Source: Pseudomonas jinjuensis
GTDB lineage: Bacteria; Pseudomonadota; Gammaproteobacteria; Pseudomonadales; Pseudomonadaceae
Length of the DNA: 64,000 nt
Direction: 5' to 3'
Assembly (NCBI RefSeq): GCF_900103845.1
Contig: NZ_FNIJ01000006.1
Location: 1-64,000, forward strand
Both the position numbers and the translations under genes were made by a program. The notes under the pieces are model-generated. The model saw only the letters and a program-made list of their open reading frames with translations. It was not told the DNA's origin and did not search any database. Position 1 is the first letter of the stretch. Each line of letters starts with the position of its first letter. Of this stretch, positions 53,454 through 62,742 are shown one piece after another.

Positions 53454-55445
53454 ATGCATGCAACAACGGTTCTGTACGGCCAGGTGCTGGTGGTGTTGGC
53501 CATTACCCTGTCCGGGGTGTGGGGTGCCACGCAGTGGACGGCTGCTGCGCTCGGTTACCAGGCTCGCCTTGGCGCGCCCTGGTTCGAGTTGCTGGGCACG
53601 CCGGTGTATCACCCCTGGCGTCTATTCGAGTGGTGGTTCGTCTTCGATGCCTACGCACCGGACGTATTTAATGTCGGCGGCAGTATCGCTGCTTGCAGTA
53701 GCCTGCTGGCGTTGGTGGTGGCCATTGGTATGGCGATCTGGCGTGCACGCCAGGCTCGCCGGGTCACCACCTACGGCTCCGCTCGCTGGGCCGATGCGGA
53801 TGAGGTGCTCAGGGCTGGCCTGACCCAGCCCGCGGGTGTGTTCCTCGGCCAGTTCGACGATCAGTACCTGCGTCACGAAGGCCCCGAGCATGTGCTGACC
53901 TTCGCGCCGACACGCTCGGGCAAGGGCGTCGGCCTGGTTGTGCCTACCCTGCTCTCCTGGCCGGCCTCGGCGGTGATCCACGACATCAAGGGTGAGAACT
54001 GGAGCCTGACCGCGGGCTGGCGTTCGCGCTTTTCCCACTGTCTGCTGTTCAACCCCACCGACCTAGCCTCGGCCGCCTACAACCCGTTGCTGGAAGTGCG
54101 TCGCGGTGCCCACGAGGTGCGCGACGTACAGAATATCGCCGATATCCTGGTCGACCCAGAGGGCGCACTGGAGCGGCGTAATCACTGGGAGAAGACGAGC
54201 CATGCGCTGTTGGTTGGCGCCATCCTCCACGTGCTCTACGCCGGCCAGGACAAGACCCTGCGCGGCGTCGCCAACTTCCTCTCCGATCCGGCCTGCACCT
54301 TCGAGCTGACGCTGCACCGGATGATGACAACGCCGCACCTGGGCGATGCGCCGCATCCGGTGGTGGCCTCTGCGGCGCGGGAGGTGCTGAACAAGAGCGA
54401 CAACGAGCGCTCGGGCGTGCTGTCCACGGCCATGTCCTTCCTCGGCCTGTACCGCGACCCGACGGTGGCCGAAGTCACCTCGCGCTGCGACTGGCGCATC
54501 GCCGACCTGATCTCCGCCGAGCATCCGGTGTCGCTGTACCTGGTGGTACCGCCCTCGGATATCAGCCGCACCAAGCCGCTGATCCGCCTGATCCTCAACC
54601 AGGTCGGCCGGCGCCTGACCGAGTCGCTCGACGGCTCCGACGGCATCGAGCGCCGGCATAAGCTGCTGCTGATGCTGGATGAGTTTCCGGCGCTGGGGCG
54701 GCTGGATTTCTTCGAGACGGCGCTAGCCTTCATGGCCGGCTATGGGCTGCGCGCGTTCCTAATCTCTCAGTCGCTGAACCAGATCGACAAGGCCTACGGC
54801 CAGAACCACTCGATCCTCGACAACTGCCACGTACGGGTGACCTTCGCGACCAACGACGAACGCACCGCCAAGCGCATCTCCGAGACCCTGGGCACTGCCA
54901 CCGAACTGCGCGCGCAGCGCAACTATGCCGGCCACCGTCTGGCGCCCTGGCTGGGGCATTTGATGGTGTCGCGCCAGGAAACCGCACGCCCACTACTGAC
55001 TCCGGGTGAGGTGATGCAACTGCCCAGCGACGAGGCCGTGGTTATGCTCTCGGGCCTCGCACCGATCCGCGCGAAGAAGCTGCGCTACTTCACCGACGCC
55101 AACTTCCAGAGCCGGGTGCTGCCGACGCCGCGCTTGCAGCCGGGCCGCTACGCAGACGTACCAGCGCCACGCCCAGACGACTGGAGCAGCCTGGCTGTGA
55201 CTGCGGCCGTTACAGCATCGCCGGCCGACCTGAGCGACGACTCGACCATCGAGGACGGCGGCCCACGCCGTCAGCCCGAACTGGCGGTGCTCGCCCAGTT
55301 TCCGGATCACGACGAGCTGACCAGCGACCTGCTGTTGCTCGACGAGGACGACATTCCCACGCCCTTCCCCACCCAGCCGGACCCACGCCTACAGCGCGTC
55401 GCGCGGCTGGCCGCCCTCGACCCTGACGATGGAATAGCCCTATGA
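53454..55445 (+). CDS. traG: TraG/VirD4 type IV coupling protein
   Basis: This 663-residue membrane-anchored ATPase brings relaxosome DNA to the conjugation pore. Two N-terminal hydrophobic segments (about 5-30 and 75-97) precede the motor domain, with Walker A APTRSGKGVG (near 150) and Walker B LLLMLDEFPALG (near 405). A charged, variable C-terminus follows. ATG 53454 has AGGG just before it; an open frame from 53418 adds little. It starts the tra/trb operon and overlaps the next gene by four bases. Confidence 0.93.
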   Translation: MHATTVLYGQVLVVLAITLSGVWGATQWTAAALGYQARLGAPWFELLGTPVYHPWRLFEWWFVFDAYAPDVFNVGGSIAACSSLLALVVAIGMAIWRARQARRVTTYGSARWADADEVLRAGLTQPAGVFLGQFDDQYLRHEGPEHVLTFAPTRSGKGVGLVVPTLLSWPASAVIHDIKGENWSLTAGWRSRFSHCLLFNPTDLASAAYNPLLEVRRGAHEVRDVQNIADILVDPEGALERRNHWEKTSHALLVGAILHVLYAGQDKTLRGVANFLSDPACTFELTLHRMMTTPHLGDAPHPVVASAAREVLNKSDNERSGVLSTAMSFLGLYRDPTVAEVTSRCDWRIADLISAEHPVSLYLVVPPSDISRTKPLIRLILNQVGRRLTESLDGSDGIERRHKLLLMLDEFPALGRLDFFETALAFMAGYGLRAFLISQSLNQIDKAYGQNHSILDNCHVRVTFATNDERTAKRISETLGTATELRAQRNYAGHRLAPWLGHLMVSRQETARPLLTPGEVMQLPSDEAVVMLSGLAPIRAKKLRYFTDANFQSRVLPTPRLQPGRYADVPAPRPDDWSSLAVTAAVTASPADLSDDSTIEDGGPRRQPELAVLAQFPDHDELTSDLLLLDEDDIPTPFPTQPDPRLQRVARLAALDPDDGIAL

Positions 55446-55876
55446 GCCGAGCCCGCCTCAACCTGTTTATCCAACCCGAACACGCCAAGCGCCTGAACGA
55501 GCTGGCGATCACCAAGGGCGTATCGAAGTCCTCGATCATCGCCGCGGCGCTGGCCTCCTGGCTGTCGCCCGAGTCCGGCGAGCAGCGCGAGGTGGCCATG
55601 GCCAAACGCCTGGATCGCCTGTCACGTCAGTTCGAACGTCTGGAGCGCGACCAGCACATCCTGATCGAGACCGTGGCGCTGTACGTGCGCTACTACCTCA
55701 CGGTCAGCACGCCAGTGCCCGAGACACATCAGGAGGCGGCCCGCGCGCAGGGCAAGCTGCGCTTCAGCCAGTTCGTCGAGCAACTGGGGCGTCACTTGCA
55801 GCGCGGGCGCAGCCTGGTCAGAGACGTAAATGAAGAGATTCAGGCAGAGGCTCAGGTCTCGGGAGAACGTCCATGA
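55442..55876 (+). CDS. CopG family ribbon-helix-helix protein
   Basis: This 144-residue protein has an N-terminal ribbon-helix-helix (SRARLNLFIQPEHAKRLNEL, then GVSKSSIIAAALASWL) and a long helical C-terminus. It occupies the place between traG and trbB where conjugative elements of the Tn4371 type encode a CopG-like regulator. It may repress the transfer operon. The ATGA overlaps on both sides show tight coupling. Confidence 0.85.
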   Translation: MSRARLNLFIQPEHAKRLNELAITKGVSKSSIIAAALASWLSPESGEQREVAMAKRLDRLSRQFERLERDQHILIETVALYVRYYLTVSTPVPETHQEAARAQGKLRFSQFVEQLGRHLQRGRSLVRDVNEEIQAEAQVSGERP

Positions 55877-56865
55877 CCGCCGCAACTTCCAGCGTACTGG
55901 GCGCAGCGGCGGCTTCCCTGAATCGGCGCACGCACATGCTGCGCACGGCGATGGGTCCGCTGATCGCTGCAGCTCTGGACGACCCCGACGTGGTCGAGGT
56001 GATGCTCAACCCCGACGGCGTACTCTGGCTGGATCGCCTTTCCGCCGGCCGCTCAAGGTTGGGTACGCTGGCGGCCGGCGACGGCGAGCGGATCATTCGC
56101 CTGGTGGCCGCGCATGTCGGCCAGGAGGTACATCGTAACAAGCCGCTGCTCAGCGCCGAACTGCCAGAGACTGGCGAGCGCTTCGAGGGTGTACTGCCGC
56201 CTGTGGTGGCCGGACCGACCTTCGCTCTACGCAAACGCGCAGCCGGCGTCATCCCGCTGCAGCAGTACGTGGCCGGCGGCATCCTCAGCCCTACCCAGGC
56301 CGAGTACCTGCGCGTGGCCGTGCACGAGCGGCAGAACATTCTGGTGGCCGGCGGCACCAGCAGCGGCAAGACCACCCTGGCAAATGCACTGCTGGCCGAG
56401 GTGGCCGGCAGCGGCGACCGCGTGCTGGTGCTGGAGGACACGGTCGAGTTGCAGTGTCTGGCCCTCGATCACGTCGCCCTGCGCACCAAGCCCGGTGTGG
56501 TGTCGATGGCCGACCTGGTGCGCAGCACGCTGCGCCTGCGGCCCGACCGCGTGGTGGTCGGCGAGGTGCGCGGCAGCGAGGCGCTGGACCTGGTCAAGGC
56601 CTGGGGCACCGGCCATCCCGGCGGTATCGCCACCATCCATGCCGGCTCCGCCCAGGGTGCGCTGCTGCGCCTGGAGCAACTGATTCTGGAAATCGCCCTG
56701 GCTGCGCCGCGGGCGCTAATCGCCGAGACGGTCAACCTGGTGGTGTTCCTCGCCGGGCGCGGTCGCGCCCGCCATGTCCAGCAGATAGCCCGCGTCATCG
56801 GCCATGACGAGCGCGGCTACCAGCTCAGCTCCATCGACACCCTCCTTCGCTCCACCTCTGCCTAG
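55873..56865 (+). CDS. trbB: P-type conjugative transfer ATPase TrbB
   Basis: This 330-residue VirB11-like hexameric ATPase sits at the base of the secretion system. Walker A VAGGTSSGKTTLANAL lies near residue 158. The Asp box contains LEDTVELQCLALDH, Walker B-like RPDRVVVGEVRG follows, and a His box reads GHPGGIATIHAGS. It has full length for TrbB, which drives pilus assembly. Confidence 0.95.
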   Translation: MTAATSSVLGAAAASLNRRTHMLRTAMGPLIAAALDDPDVVEVMLNPDGVLWLDRLSAGRSRLGTLAAGDGERIIRLVAAHVGQEVHRNKPLLSAELPETGERFEGVLPPVVAGPTFALRKRAAGVIPLQQYVAGGILSPTQAEYLRVAVHERQNILVAGGTSSGKTTLANALLAEVAGSGDRVLVLEDTVELQCLALDHVALRTKPGVVSMADLVRSTLRLRPDRVVVGEVRGSEALDLVKAWGTGHPGGIATIHAGSAQGALLRLEQLILEIALAAPRALIAETVNLVVFLAGRGRARHVQQIARVIGHDERGYQLSSIDTLLRSTSA

Positions 56866-56876
56866 GGAACTCAGCC

Positions 56877-57218
56877 ATGACTGTCCTTCAGCTTTCAGCT
56901 GTTTTTCGTCACCGCGTCGTCAGTAGCTTAATGCTCGGCGCCCTCTGCCTAGGTGCCTCCCTGCCGGTGCTCGCTGCCGGCTCCGGCATGCCCTGGGAAG
57001 GACCGCTGCAATCGATCCTCGACTCGGTACAGGGTCCGGTGGCGCGCATCATCGCGGTGATCATCATCATTACCACAGGCCTGACGCTGGCCTTCGGCGA
57101 CACCAGCGGCGGCTTTCGCAAGCTGATCCAGATCGTCTTCGGCCTGTCGATCGCCTTCGCTGCGTCCTCGTTCTTCCTCAGCTTCTTCAGCTTTGCCGGC
57201 GGGGCGGTGATCGCATGA
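56877..57218 (+). CDS. trbC: TrbC pilin precursor
   Basis: This 113-residue VirB2-like major pilin precursor has a long signal sequence (to about residue 38, ending VLAAG) and two hydrophobic helices. The second region includes GPVARIIAVIIIITTGLTLA. In RP4, TrbC is processed and cyclised. It overlaps trbD by four bases. Confidence 0.92.
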   Translation: MTVLQLSAVFRHRVVSSLMLGALCLGASLPVLAAGSGMPWEGPLQSILDSVQGPVARIIAVIIIITTGLTLAFGDTSGGFRKLIQIVFGLSIAFAASSFFLSFFSFAGGAVIA

Positions 57219-57487
57219 ACGGCGAGCGCGAACTCATACCCGGCTTTGAGGTGCCACTGCACCGCTCGCTGGCCGAGACGATTCTGCTCGGCGGCGCGCC
57301 GCGCAATGTGGCGATCCTCAACGGCACCCTGGCGGCCGTAGTCGGCCTGGGCCTGCAGCTGTGGCTGCCAGGCCTGGCGCTCTGGTTGGTCGGCCACTCG
57401 TTGGCAGTGTGGGGCGCCCGCCTGGACCCGCAATTCCTGCAGGTCTTTGCCAGGCATATCAAGCAGCCATCGCTGCTGGATGTGTGA
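57215..57487 (+). CDS. trbD: TrbD (VirB3-like)
   Basis: This 90-residue inner-membrane protein of the VirB3 family begins with the typical PGFEVPLHRSLAETILLGGA. One or two hydrophobic helices follow. It works with the TrbE ATPase in pilus assembly. The start overlaps the trbC stop. Confidence 0.92.
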   Translation: MNGERELIPGFEVPLHRSLAETILLGGAPRNVAILNGTLAAVVGLGLQLWLPGLALWLVGHSLAVWGARLDPQFLQVFARHIKQPSLLDV

Positions 57488-57497
57488 GGAGGCCGCC

Positions 57498-59927
57498 ATG
57501 CTGAATCTCACCGAATACCAGCGCCGCCCCACCCAACTCGCCGACTGGCTGCCATGGGCCGGCCTGGTCGCACCCGGCGTGGCGTTGAACAAGGACGGTT
57601 CGTTCCAGCGCAGCCTGCGCTTTCGCGGGCCGGACCTGGACAGCGCCACCCAGGGCGAGCTGGTGGCCACCTCGGCGCGCCTGAACAATGCCCTGCGTCG
57701 CCTTGGCTCGGGCTGGGCGCTGTTTATCGAGGCCGAGCGCCTGGCGGCAGCCGACTACCCTGACAGCGATTTTCCCGAGCCATTGTCATGGCTGGTGGAC
57801 GAGGAGCGCCGTGCTACCTTCGAGGCGCAGGGCAGCCACTTCGAGAGCGTCTATCACCTGACACTGCTCTACCTGCCACCGGAGGAGTCGCGCTCGCGCG
57901 CCGCCGGCCTGCTCTACGAGCATCGGGCGCAGCGTGGTGTCGACTGGCGCGAACGACTGGCTGCCTTCGTCGCCGAGACGGATCGTTTCTTCGACCTGCT
58001 GGACGGAGTGATGCCTGAGCTCGCCTGGCTCGATGACAGCCAGACGCTGACTTACCTGCATGCCACGATTTCGACCCAACGCCAGCGGGTGGCTGTACCC
58101 GAGGTGCCCTTCCACCTCGATGCCCTGCTGGCCGACAGTGCTCTAACGACTGGCTTAGCGCCGCGTCTCGGTGAGATGCATCTGCGCGCGCTGTCGGTAC
58201 GCGGCTTTCCCACCTCGACCTGGCCGGGCATGCTGGACGACCTCAATCGCCTGGGCTTTGCCTATCGCTGGTCGACCCGTTTCATCTGCCTGGACAAGGA
58301 CGAGGCCGATAAGGAACTGGTACGCCTGCGCCGACAGTGGTTCGCCAAGCGCAAGGGCGTCCTAGCGCTGCTGCGCGAAGCGATCTTCCAGCAGGAGAGC
58401 CCACTGCTCGACAGCGACGCTGCGAACAAGGCCAGCGATGCCGACGCGGCGCTGCAGGAGCTCGGTGCCGACCAGGTCGCCTTCGGCTATGTGACAGCCA
58501 CCGTGACACTGAGCGATGCCGATGCCCAGGTCGCCGACGAGAAGCTGCGCCGGGTCGAGCGGGTGATCCAGAGCCGCGGCTTCGTCACCATCGCCGAGAG
58601 TCTCAACGCGGTGGAGGCCTGGCTATCGTCGATCCCCGGCAACGCCTACGCCAATGTCCGCCAGCCGCTGATCTCCACGCTCAACCTGGCGCACCTGATG
58701 CCGGTCTCGGCAGTCTGGGCTGGCCCGGCACGCAACGAACATCTGGATGGCCCACCATTGGTGATCACCCGCACCGATGGCGCCACACCCTTTCGCCTGG
58801 TTACCCACGTTGGCGATGTCGGACACACGCTGGTGGCTGGCCCAACGGGCATGGGCAAATCGGTGTTGCTGGCGACGCTGGCCCTGCAGTTTCGGCGGTA
58901 CCCGGGCTCGCGACTGTTTCTGTTCGATATGGGGCGTTCGTTGCGCGCGACTGTGCTGGGCCTGGGTGGCGAGCACTACGACCTCGGAGGCGATGGCGAC
59001 CTGGCCTTCCAGCCCCTCGCGCGCATCGATCAGCCGGGCTATCGCGCCTGGGCTGCAGAATGGCTGGAGGCTCGCCTGCTGCACGAAGGCGTTGCCGTCG
59101 GCTCCGAGCAGAAGGCCGCACTGTGGACGGCACTCGACAGCCTGTCCGGCGCGCCCGAGGCGCAGCGCACACTAACCGGTTTGTCGGTGCTGCTGCAGGA
59201 CAACGTCCTGCGCCAGGCACTACAGCCCTACGTACTGGGCGGCGCGCATGGAGCGTTGCTGGATGCCGATCAGGATCGGCTGGGCAGCGCCGACGTGCAG
59301 TGCTTCGAGATGGAGGAGTTGATGCACAGCAAGGCGGCGGTGGCCGCCGTGCTGAGTTATCTGTTCGCCCGCTTCGAGGAGCGCTTCGATGGCGCGCCGA
59401 GCCTGCTGATCCTCGACGAGGCCTGGCTGTTTCTCGATGATCCGCTGTTCGCCGCGCGCATCCGCCAGTGGCTCAAGACCCTGCGCAAGAAGAACGTCAG
59501 CGTCATCTTCGCCACCCAGTCGCTGGCCGACATCAAGGACTCCAGCATCGCTGCGGCGATTATCGAGAGCTGCGCCAGCCGCATCTTCCTGCCCAACCCG
59601 CAGGCGGGCGAGCCACAGATCCGAGGCATCTACCAAGGCTTCGGCCTCAACGACCGACAGATCGAGATCGTCGCCCAGGCCACGCCCAAGCGTGATTACT
59701 ACTACCAGTCGCGCCTGGGCAACCGCCTGTTCGACCTCGACCTGGGGCAGGTAGCGCTGGCCTTCGCCGCCTCGGCCAGCCCGGCCGAGCAGCGCGAGAT
59801 CGACCGCATTTTGCACACGTCCGGTGCCGCCGATTTTGCCCCTGCCTGGCTGCGACACCGCAGCCTGAACTGGGCCGCAGACCTGCTCACCGCTTATCCC
59901 TCGTCACGCAAGGAGTGCCTGCCATGA
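57498..59927 (+). CDS. trbE: TrbE (VirB4-like) ATPase
   Basis: This 809-residue VirB4-family ATPase of the secretion system has Walker A AGPTGMGKSVLL near residue 447 and Walker B LLILDEAWLFLDD near 635. A conserved C-terminal SVIFATQSLADIKDS follows. The start MLNLTEYQ (ATG 57498) has GAGGAGG upstream and matches the family; the frame is open earlier. It overlaps trbJ by four bases. Confidence 0.95.
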   Translation: MLNLTEYQRRPTQLADWLPWAGLVAPGVALNKDGSFQRSLRFRGPDLDSATQGELVATSARLNNALRRLGSGWALFIEAERLAAADYPDSDFPEPLSWLVDEERRATFEAQGSHFESVYHLTLLYLPPEESRSRAAGLLYEHRAQRGVDWRERLAAFVAETDRFFDLLDGVMPELAWLDDSQTLTYLHATISTQRQRVAVPEVPFHLDALLADSALTTGLAPRLGEMHLRALSVRGFPTSTWPGMLDDLNRLGFAYRWSTRFICLDKDEADKELVRLRRQWFAKRKGVLALLREAIFQQESPLLDSDAANKASDADAALQELGADQVAFGYVTATVTLSDADAQVADEKLRRVERVIQSRGFVTIAESLNAVEAWLSSIPGNAYANVRQPLISTLNLAHLMPVSAVWAGPARNEHLDGPPLVITRTDGATPFRLVTHVGDVGHTLVAGPTGMGKSVLLATLALQFRRYPGSRLFLFDMGRSLRATVLGLGGEHYDLGGDGDLAFQPLARIDQPGYRAWAAEWLEARLLHEGVAVGSEQKAALWTALDSLSGAPEAQRTLTGLSVLLQDNVLRQALQPYVLGGAHGALLDADQDRLGSADVQCFEMEELMHSKAAVAAVLSYLFARFEERFDGAPSLLILDEAWLFLDDPLFAARIRQWLKTLRKKNVSVIFATQSLADIKDSSIAAAIIESCASRIFLPNPQAGEPQIRGIYQGFGLNDRQIEIVAQATPKRDYYYQSRLGNRLFDLDLGQVALAFAASASPAEQREIDRILHTSGAADFAPAWLRHRSLNWAADLLTAYPSSRKECLP

Positions 59928-60658
59928 GATCCCCTGTCCACAATTTCCCCTGCGCAACGCTGCTGGTACTGGGTCTGCTAGCCGTGAAGCCGGCCAACGC
60001 TTTCACCGTAATCGATCCGACCAACTTGGTGCAGAACACCCTGACTGCAGTACGCACCCTGGAGATGGCGAACAACCAGGTTCGCCAGTTGCAGAACGAG
60101 ACCCAGATGCTGCTGAACCAGGCCCGTCATCTGCAGCGGCTGGACTACAACGTGGTCAGCCAGTTGCGCGCGAGCCTGGCCAATACCGAGCGGCTGCTCG
60201 CCAAGGCGCAAGGGCTGGCCTACGAAGTGCAGCGCCTGGATCAGGAGTTCAGCCGACTCTACCCGAGCGAGTACACCGGCGACGTCAGCAGCCAGCGCCT
60301 GGCAGAAGAGGCGCGGGAGCGCTGGCAGCAGGGCCTCGACGGGCTGCATACGGCGCTGCGCGTGCAGGCTCAGGTGACGCAGAACCTAGCCGAGGATGAA
60401 AGCGCCTTGGCGGCGCTGGTGCAGCAGAGCCAATCCGCGGGGGGTGCCTTGCAGGCTGCTCAGGCCACCAACCAGTTGCTGGCCCTGCAGGCCAAGCAGT
60501 CGATCCAGGCTCAGCAACTGCAGATCACCCAGAACCGCGCCGTCGCCCTGGAGCTTGCCCGCCAGTCTGCTGCGGCCGAGGAAGCACGCGAACGGCGACG
60601 CCGATTTATGGGCAACGGCACGCCCTACACCCCCTACCCCGTGCAGTTCTATCGCTAG
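59924..60658 (+). CDS. trbJ: TrbJ (VirB5-like)
   Basis: This 244-residue periplasmic protein has a signal peptide (about 1-27, ending PANA). The mature start FTVIDPTNLVQNTLTAVRTL is typical of TrbJ, and a long coiled-coil region with an Arg-rich C-terminus follows. VirB5-type proteins form the pilus tip. ATG 59924 is preferred over GTG 59915 because AAGGAG sits eight bases before it. Confidence 0.9.
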   Translation: MRSPVHNFPCATLLVLGLLAVKPANAFTVIDPTNLVQNTLTAVRTLEMANNQVRQLQNETQMLLNQARHLQRLDYNVVSQLRASLANTERLLAKAQGLAYEVQRLDQEFSRLYPSEYTGDVSSQRLAEEARERWQQGLDGLHTALRVQAQVTQNLAEDESALAALVQQSQSAGGALQAAQATNQLLALQAKQSIQAQQLQITQNRAVALELARQSAAAEEARERRRRFMGNGTPYTPYPVQFYR

Positions 60659-60670
60659 GGAGGCGGCTTC

Positions 60671-60865
60671 ATGAGATTCCTGACACTGCTGACACTGCTG
60701 CCGCTGCTGGTGCTAGCCGCCTGCGGACAGGCTGACAACGGCGTCATGGCTAAGCAAGACGATGCGACTGAGCGCTTCTACTCCGGCTGTGCCCGGCACG
60801 GCGAGTTTCTCCGGCTTACCGACTTGCCCGCGATCCCGCCAAGCTTCGACGAGGACGTGCAATGA
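60671..60865 (+). CDS. small lipoprotein at the TrbK position (entry exclusion candidate)
   Basis: This 64-residue lipoprotein has a Leu-rich signal and lipobox LAAC, so Cys18 is lipidated. A short acidic mature part carries one further Cys. In RP4, trbK lies between trbJ and trbL and encodes the entry-exclusion lipoprotein; this gene has the same place and size class. GGGAGGCGG precedes the ATG, and it overlaps trbL by four bases. The role is inferred from position only. Confidence 0.7.
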   Translation: MRFLTLLTLLPLLVLAACGQADNGVMAKQDDATERFYSGCARHGEFLRLTDLPAIPPSFDEDVQ

Positions 60866-62022
60866 ACGACGTCAGCGTTATCGACCGCTTCCTCGAGGTG
60901 TTCGGGCTATATATCGACACCGGCTTCGGCCTGCTCGGCGGTGAGGTGGCCTTTCTCACCATGACCCTGGTGGTGATCGACATGACCCTGGCCGGGCTGT
61001 TCTGGGCCATGGGCGGTGAGGACGTCAGCGCCAAGCTGATCCGCAAGATCCTCTATGTCGGTGCCTTCGCGTTCATCATCGGCAACTTCAACGCACTGGC
61101 GAAGATCATCTTCAACTCCTTCGCTGGGCTAGGGCTACTGGCGGCGGGATCCGCGCTAAGCCCTGCGGAGTTCCTGAAGCCGGGCCGGCTGGCTGCTATT
61201 GGTATCGACGCTGGAGGCCCTCTGCTCGAGCAGATCAGCATGCTCAGCGGATTTCCGGAAGTCTTCGAGAACCTTCACAGCATCCTGGTGCTGTTCCTGG
61301 CTTGGCTGGTGGTGATCGTCAGCTTCTTCTTCCTGGCCATCCAGCTGTTCGTCACCTTAATCGAGTTCAAGCTGACCACCCTCGCAGGCTTTGTGCTGGT
61401 GCCCTTTGCGCTTTGGAACAAGACCGCCTTTCTCGCCGAGAAGGTACTGGGCAATGTGGTCGCGTCCGGCATCAAGGTGCTGGTTCTGGCGGTGATCGTC
61501 GGCATTGGCAGCGGGCTGTTCGCCGAATTCCAGGCCGTGCCGGACGAGCCCTCCATCGACCATGCGCTGGTGGTCATGCTCGCCTCGCTGGCCTTGCTCG
61601 GCCTGGGCATCTTCGGGCCGGGCATTGCCACCGGGTTGGTCTCCGGCGCACCGCAACTTGGTGCTGGTGCCGCGGCCGGTACTGCGCTGGGTGCAGCGGG
61701 CATGGCGGCGGGGACCGCTGCAGTAGCCACAGGTGTCGGTGGCGCGGTAGTGGCCGGTGCCCGCATGGCGCCCGGTGCGGCGCGCTTGGCAATGGGTGGC
61801 GCTCGCTCTCTGGCAGGAGCCCCTTCCGGCGCTGCAACAAGTGGCGCGCCCGCCGCTTCCGATCCTGCAACCGCCCCAGCCAAACAGCCCGACTGGGCCA
61901 GACGCCTGCAGCGCAGACAACAACTCTCACAGGCCACCAGCACGGTCGCCCACAGCCTGCGCGGTGGCGATGGCGGTGGTTCATCACCTGGGCCGCAGAT
62001 CCGCGACCCGTCGAATTCGTGA
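60862..62022 (+). CDS. trbL: TrbL (VirB6-like)
   Basis: This 386-residue polytopic inner-membrane protein has about six hydrophobic segments, beginning with the TrbL-typical DVSVIDRFLEVFGLYIDTGF. A Gly/Ala-rich segment (about 255-330) and a polar, Gln-rich tail complete it. VirB6-type proteins form the inner-membrane channel. It overlaps the TrbK-position gene. Confidence 0.93.
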   Translation: MNDVSVIDRFLEVFGLYIDTGFGLLGGEVAFLTMTLVVIDMTLAGLFWAMGGEDVSAKLIRKILYVGAFAFIIGNFNALAKIIFNSFAGLGLLAAGSALSPAEFLKPGRLAAIGIDAGGPLLEQISMLSGFPEVFENLHSILVLFLAWLVVIVSFFFLAIQLFVTLIEFKLTTLAGFVLVPFALWNKTAFLAEKVLGNVVASGIKVLVLAVIVGIGSGLFAEFQAVPDEPSIDHALVVMLASLALLGLGIFGPGIATGLVSGAPQLGAGAAAGTALGAAGMAAGTAAVATGVGGAVVAGARMAPGAARLAMGGARSLAGAPSGAATSGAPAASDPATAPAKQPDWARRLQRRQQLSQATSTVAHSLRGGDGGGSSPGPQIRDPSNS

Positions 62023-62034
62023 AGGAGAACGAGG

Positions 62035-62742
62035 ATGCGATTCAGACGTCCGCGGGCGTGCTACAGCGACAGCCCGCAACCGAGCACGCCCTACCAGGCG
62101 GCGGCACAGGCCTGGGATAGGCGTATGGGCAGCAGCCTGGCACAGGCGCGCAACTGGCGGCTGATGGCTTTTGGTTGTCTGGGCCTGGCGCTGCTGATGG
62201 CCGGCGGGCTGGTCTGGCGTTCGGCGCAGTCGACGGTGACGCCCTATGTGGTGGAGGTCGACAACCTCGGCCAGGTACGCGCCGTCGGCGAAGCCGCCAG
62301 CCCCTACCAGCCCCAGGATGCGCAGATCGCGCACCACCTGGCGCGCTTTATCGAGCAGGTGCGCTCGCTGTCGATTGATCCAGTGGTGGTGCGGCAAAAC
62401 TGGCTGGAGGCCTATCACTCCACCACCGACCGAGGCGCGGCCACCCTCAACGACTATGCCCGCGCCAATGATCCCTTCACCCGGGTCGGCAAGGAGTCGA
62501 TATCGGTTGAGGTCACCAGCGTGGTGCGTGCCAGCGACAGCTCGTTCCAGGTGCGCTGGATCGAACGCCGTTTCGTGAATGGGTCAGCGGACGGGCTGGA
62601 GCGCTGGACGGCGGTGATCTCGCTGGTGCTACAGCCTCCACGCACCGAGGAAAAGCTGCGCCGCAACCCGCTCGGCATCTACGTCAACGGCCTGTCCTGG
62701 AGCCGTGAGCTGGACACTACGGAAGGAGCCAAGAACCCATGA
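62035..62742 (+). CDS. trbF: TrbF (VirB8-like)
   Basis: This 235-residue bitopic inner-membrane protein has an N-terminal cytosolic tail, one hydrophobic segment (about 42-62) and a periplasmic VirB8 domain with TPYVVEVDNLGQV and NPLGIYVNGLSWSREL. It assembles the core of the secretion system. It overlaps trbG by four bases. Confidence 0.93.
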   Translation: MRFRRPRACYSDSPQPSTPYQAAAQAWDRRMGSSLAQARNWRLMAFGCLGLALLMAGGLVWRSAQSTVTPYVVEVDNLGQVRAVGEAASPYQPQDAQIAHHLARFIEQVRSLSIDPVVVRQNWLEAYHSTTDRGAATLNDYARANDPFTRVGKESISVEVTSVVRASDSSFQVRWIERRFVNGSADGLERWTAVISLVLQPPRTEEKLRRNPLGIYVNGLSWSRELDTTEGAKNP